Below are positions 26,262 through 31,186 of a stretch of 31,186 bases of DNA, one piece after another (the stretch's first letter is position 1; each line of letters begins with the position of its first letter). The stretch spans positions 1 through 31,186 of the forward strand of contig CAZCJL010000077.1 in the NCBI GenBank assembly GCA_964498785.1. Direction: 5' to 3'. The position numbers and the translations under genes were made by a program. This DNA is from Mariaggregatimicrobium sp964498785 (lineage in GTDB: Bacteria > Zhuqueibacterota > Zhuqueibacteria > Thermofontimicrobiales > Thiofontviventaceae). Below the pieces are notes generated by a model, which had not been told where the DNA came from, did no database searches, and saw only the letters and a program-made list of their open reading frames with translations.

Positions 26262-26272
26262 TTATTTTTCAA
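26084..26272 (-). CDS. Possible small gene (62 aa) between PP-loop and creatininase genes
   Basis: Starts at TTG (26270-26272), overlapping the PP-loop stop codon, and ends with TAA at 26084-26086. It is hydrophilic with two cysteines and no signal peptide (MKNNQIAEVKISEFACAI...). Spacing by overlap would be natural in this operon. Against it: a TTG start, no family match known to me, a 13-bp hairpin inside the frame, and an equally open frame on the other strand. A processed peptide is one idea, because creatininase-family MftE cleaves a precursor peptide; this is speculation. Confidence 0.25.
   Translation of the reverse strand: MKNNQIAEVKISEFACAIPVPSLKMMEPGNDMKCVSIATQKEQGVSTPSVDGADGNLRSSKK
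26186..26220. promoter_or_regulatory. 13-bp perfect hairpin in the cluster gap
   Basis: TCCCGGTTCCATC (26186-26198) pairs with GATGGAACCGGGA (26208-26220) around a nine-base loop. No T-run follows on either strand, so it is not a standard terminator. It may stabilise the upstream mRNA end, attenuate the last two genes, or be a small repeat. Confidence 0.6.
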
Positions 26273-27758
26273 ATGGAAAAACCGAATTTAGTTTCGTGTT
26301 ATTCAGAATATCAAATTCTGTCCAGCTACCGTTGTGTCTTCGAATCGCGCCCCGGGCATATTCCAGCCATATTTTAAATAAAGGCCTTCTCAATTCTTTC
26401 GGAACAGTTTCGATTGGCGAACATTCCGGATCGATTCGAATCTTCATAACCTCATCTCGCGCTTCAATCGCTGTTGTTGCTTGAGGGACCAATCCCTTCA
26501 GATTTAAAAGATAAATCAAATGTTGTGCGCCTTCTCCTTCTTGATGCAAATTTTTTACAGTGATATTTTGCAAGCATCGCTTGATTTGCTCATTTTTATA
26601 GCCACAATGGCGTGGATCAACGTCAACAGCAGTCAACATCCCGACGATGCGGCGACACTTTTCACAGTTGCCGCATGGATAAACGCGATCGCCTTCAATA
26701 TGCGCCGCGTGACAGGAAACCTGATGCGTTTGCAGTTCGGGATATCGCTGCGCCAGAATTTTGATGATCAATAATTCGGATAGCTGCCGGATAACGGAAA
26801 ACTGATTCATTCGCCAATTCTTTTCAAGATAATAAGCGCTCATCGCCTCATCAAAATAGCGGCTTTGATCGTACAACCCATCATAGTGCATAATTCCCTC
26901 GTAAAAAATCTTTCTCGATGTATCAAATTCATCGCCAATGACAATGCGCCCCAATTCCCGTTTTCGGACGAGGGGCAGCGTGCCGAATAAAAACACTGCC
27001 ACAGTCCACAATCGAATGGGATAGTCATCAGACCGAATTCGTGCGAAATCTTTCCGGATAAACGGTAAATGCCGCAGCATCCAACTGAACAGACGGTCGG
27101 CGTTTGTCCATACTCGACTGGTGTTAGGCTGTACGCCTTTTAAATAGCGATAGCTATTAAGCGCAGTGTACCAATGACGCCCTGATTCGTTGACAAAGAT
27201 GGGGTGTACACTTTCGCCCAGTTCTTCAAGCAGCCCGTAGCTTAACAGGCTGTCTTTACCGCCACTCGACATAACGCAAAATTTGCTGCGGTCAATATGC
27301 CAGGGTTGAATATTCCCTGATGGAGCCGAATCATCGAATGTTATTTTAGCGCTCAGATAATTATCTGTGTTGATAACCGGTAATGTCGAAGCATTGCCAA
27401 TTAAAAACGGATTTGGCTCGAGGAATTTTTTGACATAGATTTCACAAGCTGTGTTAATTGCCATGTCGTTCAAAAATTGCTGGTCTGCATCGTCATAAAA
27501 GCCGTGAAAGTGAATTTCGTTGCAAAAAAGGCCATAATTAAGCGCAACCTGAGCCGCAATGATATTTGCGAGGTTTTGAGAATTAGAATCACCGGGTATA
27601 AACACCGGTTCTTCATAATGGTAAATGAGATTCATTGAATCGTGACTATTATTTTGAAAAAGACGGTACGGCGCAATCAGGCGTTTTTTTTCGATTTTCA
27701 CCGGCCCGACTTCCAATTTTTGAATTACATTTAATATATTCAGGGGATCTGTCGACAT
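26262..27758 (-). CDS. PP-loop ATP-pyrophosphatase, MurL-like or related epimerase/ligase
   Basis: 498 residues. The PP-loop SSGGKDS (164-170) and following SYGLLEELG bind ATP and release PPi after forming an adenylate. The region VIGDEFDTS (273-280), a basic-rich middle segment and a cysteine cluster (C349 plus CGNCEKC at 362-368) complete the C-terminal domain; such a CxxCxKC knuckle is also seen in other PP-loop enzymes. The N-terminal 150 residues are unlike known domains. The ATP-dependent MurL enzyme that epimerises the terminal L-Glu of UDP-MurNAc-L-Ala-L-Glu appears similar in layout, but from sequence alone I cannot name it MurL. The gene lies 14 bases after the DUF1611 gene. An adenylating activity on a carboxylate is expected. 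Confidence 0.75.
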   Translation of the reverse strand: MSTDPLNILNVIQKLEVGPVKIEKKRLIAPYRLFQNNSHDSMNLIYHYEEPVFIPGDSNSQNLANIIAAQVALNYGLFCNEIHFHGFYDDADQQFLNDMAINTACEIYVKKFLEPNPFLIGNASTLPVINTDNYLSAKITFDDSAPSGNIQPWHIDRSKFCVMSSGGKDSLLSYGLLEELGESVHPIFVNESGRHWYTALNSYRYLKGVQPNTSRVWTNADRLFSWMLRHLPFIRKDFARIRSDDYPIRLWTVAVFLFGTLPLVRKRELGRIVIGDEFDTSRKIFYEGIMHYDGLYDQSRYFDEAMSAYYLEKNWRMNQFSVIRQLSELLIIKILAQRYPELQTHQVSCHAAHIEGDRVYPCGNCEKCRRIVGMLTAVDVDPRHCGYKNEQIKRCLQNITVKNLHQEGEGAQHLIYLLNLKGLVPQATTAIEARDEVMKIRIDPECSPIETVPKELRRPLFKIWLEYARGAIRRHNGSWTEFDILNNTKLNSVFPFEK

Positions 27759-27772
27759 GTTTTATATTATCC

Positions 27773-28849
27773 TTACTTTTTGAGATAGGATTTAAACGCA
27801 TTCACAATTTTTGAGGCGCCGCTTTGAAGAACATCAACAACAGAGATTCCGAAATCCTGTTCTATTTTCCGGCGTGTCTGTTCTGTTTCTTCGGGAGTTA
27901 AATTTTCATGATTAATGGTAATGGCGACCACTGGTTTCCCTGAAATGATTTCAATAGCATGTATTTGTTTTTCCAATGGATGGATCGGATAACCGGGAAA
28001 CCCATCATAATCCACACGAGCTGGCGCATGTTGTAATATTACGACATTCGGGCGTCCAGCAGCGAGTATTTCGAATCCTCCGGGGTAGGCCGGATTCATT
28101 AAACTTCCCTGTCCTTCAATAATAATGACATCCGGTTTCATGTCATTCCACGCACTAAACACAGCATGCTCGATTTCTCCGGAAACAAAATCATTGATTA
28201 GTGAATCGAGAATAATGCTGTATTTTGCTCCCTGCATCCAGGCTGTTTGCCCTGTGCCAATCATTTCCGCACTAAAACCAGCATTGATAAATGCATCACA
28301 GAGAATCCACGCGCTGGTTCGTTTTCCGATAGCAGAGTCCGTACCGAGTATTGCGATTTTCAGCGATGTTACGTGCTCGATTTTACCTTCGAAAAAATGT
28401 AATTCATTTCTGGGCGGTGTTTTACGGACGTCACGAATTTGAATGTCTTTTTCTCTTGCCAGCGCGGTAATCTCAGGATCATCGGATAAAAAATCGTGCA
28501 GTCCGCAATCGACATTAAGTCCGGCGAAAATCGCTTCTTTTACATCTTCACGCGCCTCAGGATTCAGCCTTCCACCATCTGGCGCCAGCCCGACGACAAA
28601 ATGTGTGGCTTTGGCTTGACATTCCTGTGCGTGATTAATTGCAGCGCTAACAGAAGGGAATATCGGGATGCTTTTCGCAATGCCGTCCAAAATAAATCCT
28701 GCATCCTGTCCGGCGTAACGGGAATCGATTACAGACAACACCTTGTAGCGACGTGTTTTTCGCACAAGCCCGTGCGCAGTTTTTCCGTTGGGGGTATTAA
28801 ATGCTCCTTCGCAGTATACAATTGCACTACCATCTAAAAAAATAGTCAT
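27773..28849 (-). CDS. DUF1611 family P-loop protein, DgcN-like D-glutamate N-acetyltransferase
   Basis: 358 residues. An N-terminal Rossmann-like domain (about 1-140) is followed by a P-loop domain with GTDSAIGKRT (169-178) and EGQGSLMNPAYPG (245-257), then PVVAITINHENLT (about 309-321). This is the DUF1611 family, of which DgcN acetylates D-glutamate before DgcA converts N-acetyl-D-Glu to the L form. The presence of a DgcA/dipeptide epimerase-type gene a few genes downstream fits that pathway. Its start overlaps the PLP-enzyme stop as ATGA (28846-28849), and its stop is 14 bases before the PP-loop gene. The substrate is inferred from the family, not seen. Confidence 0.82.
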   Translation of the reverse strand: MTIFLDGSAIVYCEGAFNTPNGKTAHGLVRKTRRYKVLSVIDSRYAGQDAGFILDGIAKSIPIFPSVSAAINHAQECQAKATHFVVGLAPDGGRLNPEAREDVKEAIFAGLNVDCGLHDFLSDDPEITALAREKDIQIRDVRKTPPRNELHFFEGKIEHVTSLKIAILGTDSAIGKRTSAWILCDAFINAGFSAEMIGTGQTAWMQGAKYSIILDSLINDFVSGEIEHAVFSAWNDMKPDVIIIEGQGSLMNPAYPGGFEILAAGRPNVVILQHAPARVDYDGFPGYPIHPLEKQIHAIEIISGKPVVAITINHENLTPEETEQTRRKIEQDFGISVVDVLQSGASKIVNAFKSYLKK

Positions 28850-29958
28850 GATTTTCTTCCTGTAAAAATAACAACGTATCTGTCATTTTCCAAAGGCTCT
28901 TTTCGATGCATTTCTAATAATGCAATCAAACCTGCGGTCGAAGCAGGTAAAACGCTTAAGCCCTCTTTTTCACGAATTAATTTGGAATAGGCAAGCATAT
29001 TTTTATCGCTGGCATTCGCAGCCCAGCCGTGTGTCTGGCGAATAGCATCCAGAGCATAATCACCATCGATAGAGTGCCAGTTAATTAATGGTTCATTCAC
29101 CGGTGTTTCTCTGATTTTTTCGGGAACCAGATCGCTGCATTGTGGCAGCTTTTTTAAATATGCCTGAACAATCGGATTTTTCCCAAATGAAGACCCCGCG
29201 ACAAATTTTGGAATCCGCGAGATCTTGCCGCGACGGTATAAACTTAAAAATCCACGGTAAATACCCGCGAGTGTTGTACCATTGGATACAGGCACAGCCA
29301 CGATAGCCGGCGCATCTCTGAGTTCATCATAAATTTCATAGGCAATTTCGCCATAGGCCTTTAATTGGGACGTTGTATTTGCACCACCGGGGTTGGCATC
29401 GTAAATTTCATCCTTTTCCGCTCGTTCTCGTGAAAATTCCACCGCATGTTCATAGTCACCAGGGACACGAATAATCTGTGCGCCAAGATTGGTCATTTCG
29501 TTGGTTCGTCTGGTATGAAATGTATCGGGAATATAGATATAGCATTTCAAACCTGCCAATGACGCTGACAGTGCGATAGCAACTCCGTAATTTCCGCAGG
29601 TAGCCACAGTTATCGAGTCAAAGCCGCGGCGCATCGCGTCCATTGCCTGGGCAAAGGCAATCCGGTCTTTTTGAGTGCCAGATGGATTTCCACCCTCAAA
29701 TTTAAAAAAGAGCTGACGAATTGTAAATTCACGCTCGATGTTGCGCGCTCGAGACATAATGGTATCCCCAATCTCTGAATCGATGATATCCTCATAAGCC
29801 TCAATTCGATCTTCCAGTGGCTGTTCAATATCTGCTGCCAGGCGTTTTTGTGATTTCAACTCCGGCGCTATTACCGGAGAATTCGAACTGGCGCCGTCAA
29901 GCAAATTATATTTCAATACATTGCCGGACGTGCCATTATTTTCCTCTGAATTCGGCAT
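28846..29958 (-). CDS. Fold-type-II PLP enzyme, threonine synthase/dehydratase-like
   Basis: 370 residues when started at ATG 29956-29958, which is preceded by AGAAGGA at good spacing. A longer TTG start nine codons upstream (29985) has no ribosome site, so I prefer the ATG. The PLP lysine is K97 in GGNPSGTQKDRIA, the substrate loop TCGNYGVAIALS lies at about 120-131, and VPVSNGTTLAGIYRGF holds the phosphate. This resembles threonine synthase, cysteine/cysteate synthase and threonine dehydratase equally. It is not a duplicate of thrC in the operon (433 residues, with SGDTGS). It is first in the cluster. A beta-elimination or replacement on an amino acid is expected; the substrate is unknown. 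Confidence 0.85.
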   Translation of the reverse strand: MPNSEENNGTSGNVLKYNLLDGASSNSPVIAPELKSQKRLAADIEQPLEDRIEAYEDIIDSEIGDTIMSRARNIEREFTIRQLFFKFEGGNPSGTQKDRIAFAQAMDAMRRGFDSITVATCGNYGVAIALSASLAGLKCYIYIPDTFHTRRTNEMTNLGAQIIRVPGDYEHAVEFSRERAEKDEIYDANPGGANTTSQLKAYGEIAYEIYDELRDAPAIVAVPVSNGTTLAGIYRGFLSLYRRGKISRIPKFVAGSSFGKNPIVQAYLKKLPQCSDLVPEKIRETPVNEPLINWHSIDGDYALDAIRQTHGWAANASDKNMLAYSKLIREKEGLSVLPASTAGLIALLEMHRKEPLENDRYVVIFTGRKS

Positions 29959-30155
29959 ATTTTCCTTCTGCAATTCACTGTTCAAAATCCAATATTAATA
30001 ATATATTTTAAAAAAACAAGAGAATTTTAAAATTCGTACATAATCGGAATTTTATTTATTTGAATAAAAGATTCGGGAAGTTGTTTATTTCCGGCGCTAC
30101 AGAGATGGTTGCGCTACTTTATAAATTTGGTAAACATCACTCAGATTAATAATGC

Positions 30156-30290
30156 TTGAAACCCGTTGTATCCGAACCGGTTGTCGCGCCTTCGGCTGCC
30201 GCGGAAGGGCTGGAAGTAAAAAAGCCGGAACCCGACAAAATAATACATGCTCCCTTTAAATGGTTTTCTCTAAATCTTCCGACGTATTAA
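30156..30290 (+). CDS. Short ORF or remnant, 44 aa, Pro/Ala/Glu-rich
   Basis: TTG at 30156 to TAA 30288-30290 gives MKPVVSEPVVAPSAAAEGLE, then VKKPEPDKIIHAPFKWFSLN and a final LPTY. The Pro-Glu-Val rich start is unlike chance sequence and the tail is hydrophobic. A stop lies directly before it, and there is no Shine-Dalgarno. A weak CTTCCG/CGGAAG stem (276-281/297-302 past 30000) followed by TTTGATTTTT is nearby. It is more probably the tail of a lost gene than an intact small gene. Confidence 0.3.
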   Translation: MKPVVSEPVVAPSAAAEGLEVKKPEPDKIIHAPFKWFSLNLPTY

Positions 30291-30311
30291 AAACTACGGA
30301 AGTTTGATTTT

Positions 30312-30887
30312 TCACAATATTTTTGAAAAAATACCGGTATGCTCGGCGACAATGTGCAGTCCGATTATAATGAGCACAATTCCGCCAACGATAGACACCT
30401 TCTTTCCGAATTTCCCGGACAGCAGAAGCCCTAATCGCACTCCTATTAATGTCATTCCGGAAGCGACTAAACCGATGATGATCGCGGGAATGATAATGTG
30501 ATCTTTTATGATACCAATACTAAATCCAACCGCCAGTGCGTCGATGCTGGTTGCCACAGACAGTGTGACCAACGCCCAGCCGCGGGTAATGTCAGTTGAG
30601 AAATAACGCATTTCTGGATGACGGGCATCGATTATCATTTTTACACCAATCACTCCCAAAATGGCGAATGCAATCCAGTGATCATAACGCTCCATAAAGC
30701 GGACGAGATTAGAGCCGGCCAGCCACCCAAGCAGCGGCATTAAAAATTGAAATAAACCAAAATGAAACGATAATCTGAACTTCTGTCGCCCGCTTAATTG
30801 ACCCAAATAAGCGGCAGCGGCAACAGATACTGCAAAAGCATCCATTGCCAGGGCAAATGCTATAAATATTACCGATAAAAAATTCAT
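30312..30887 (-). CDS. mntP: Manganese efflux pump
   Basis: 191 residues, six predicted membrane helices in two homologous halves. The family acids sit in AMDAFAVSV (D16) and SIDALAVGF (D116), where MntP binds Mn2+; other signs are FHFGLFQFLMPLLGW (41-55) and the charged central loop near DARHPEMRYF. It exports Mn2+ across the inner membrane. In many bacteria a yybP-ykoY Mn riboswitch controls it, but I see no such structure in 30888-31000. It is a single gene on the - strand, about 350 bases upstream of the PLP gene's start in the same direction. The translation start has no strong Shine-Dalgarno. Confidence 0.93.
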   Translation of the reverse strand: MNFLSVIFIAFALAMDAFAVSVAAAAYLGQLSGRQKFRLSFHFGLFQFLMPLLGWLAGSNLVRFMERYDHWIAFAILGVIGVKMIIDARHPEMRYFSTDITRGWALVTLSVATSIDALAVGFSIGIIKDHIIIPAIIIGLVASGMTLIGVRLGLLLSGKFGKKVSIVGGIVLIIIGLHIVAEHTGIFSKIL

Positions 30888-31005
30888 GAGAAATTCTTAC
30901 AAATCCAGTTTTTTTCCAAATCCATCTAACTAAAATTTAAGTAATTAACGACCATTTACAATCTTATATATTGATGACAGGTATCGGCGTACGCACCAAT
31001 ATACG
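30888..31005. other. Short AT-rich gap upstream of mntP
   Basis: No coding frame or riboswitch structure seen. It holds the promoter region of mntP (- strand), with a possible TATAAG, but no convincing -35. Confidence 0.3.
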
Positions 31006-31058
31006 GTATCTTCTCAATATTTTATGGTAGATATGCGCGCTTGCCTCGATGTCGTATT
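31006..31058 (+). repeat. Dispersed 53-bp repeat, right copy
   Basis: Inverted copy of window bases 1-53 with three mismatches. On its + strand it can be read as VSSQYFMVDMRACLDVVFKQ, in frame until TAG at 31072, mirroring the tail of the PIN-type frame at the left end. It is better explained as a repeat than as coding. Confidence 0.8.
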
Positions 31059-31076
31059 TAAACAGATTCCGTAGGT

Positions 31077-31104
31077 GTCACTTCGAGCGAAGTCGAGAAG
31101 TGAC
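31077..31104. repeat. Small palindromic repeat (CACTTCGAGCGAAGTCGAGAAGTG type)
   Basis: GTCACTTC (31077-31084) and GAAGTGAC (31097-31104) are inverted, with TCGA steps in between. Such CTTCGAGCGAAGTCGAGAAG elements are scattered in many uncultured-bacteria genomes. Together with the 53-bp repeat it makes the right end repeat-rich. Confidence 0.6.
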
Positions 31105-31186
31105 TCACTCGATACCTTTAAATTTTCGATAATGTGTTTCATGCGCGCACACTGCAAGTTGTTTCAACAATCTCCAATCACCAGCA

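Noticed and set aside
30888..31000. Mn-sensing yybP-ykoY riboswitch before mntP
   Set aside because: The leader is short and AT-rich, and I see no conserved paired core or GC-rich stems.
1..31186. CRISPR array, tRNA or rRNA genes
   Set aside because: No regularly spaced identical repeats and no cloverleaf or rRNA-like conserved strings were seen on either strand.

Overview
The window looks like a chromosomal segment from an uncultured, Gram-negative member of the FCB (Fibrobacterota-Chlorobiota-Bacteroidota) assemblage. The type IX-style C-terminal sorting domains ('NYPNPFNP' type) on two secreted proteins, a TonB-dependent receptor with an N-terminal carboxypeptidase-regulatory-like domain, a lipoprotein and a beta-barrel protein all point that way. 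The exact style (PNPFNP sorting domains, moderate GC, Shine-Dalgarno boxes on many genes) fits Calditrichota/KSB1/Marinimicrobia-like lineages better than classical Bacteroidetes. This placement is inference.

Layout. 1-543: remains of a toxin-antitoxin pair (PIN-type toxin cut by a repeat, antitoxin split into two frames). 888-6746: a tight threonine operon on the + strand, thrA (fused aspartokinase/homoserine dehydrogenase), asd, thrB, thrC, which covers every step from aspartate to threonine. 6837-9879: an exported seven-blade propeller protein, a two-gene PilZ (c-di-GMP) unit on the - strand, and a double zinc-ribbon protein. 9991-17053: two divergent large type IX-secreted proteins; the second (1483 aa) is an internal tandem duplication containing two glutamine-amidotransferase-like domains, preceded by a promoter overlapped by a 10+10 bp palindrome. 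17294-18478: an AAA+/DUF4143-like ATPase gene interrupted by one in-frame stop. 18668-23452: an envelope unit on the - strand (beta-barrel protein, 12-repeat propeller lipoprotein, TonB-dependent receptor) with a good sigma70-like promoter. 24072-29958: a five-gene - strand cluster (fold-type-II PLP enzyme, DUF1611/DgcN-like, PP-loop ATPase, creatininase-family amidohydrolase, L-Ala-D/L-Glu epimerase-like). 30312-30887: mntP manganese exporter.

The most interesting part is the five-gene cluster. Its members have family precedents in glutamate stereochemistry: DUF1611 DgcN acetylates D-Glu, the enolase-superfamily partner racemises or epimerises Glu-containing substrates, and the PP-loop protein resembles the ATP-dependent class to which the MurL glutamyl epimerase may belong. 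A D-Glu/murein-peptide salvage or epimerisation pathway, with a PLP enzyme and an amidohydrolase of unknown substrate, is a reasonable hypothesis. The 330-bp gap inside it holds a 13-bp hairpin and antisense short frames. The two ends of the window carry an inverted 53-bp repeat (50/53 identical), one copy of which interrupts the toxin gene, so the ends probably lie in a dispersed repeat family.
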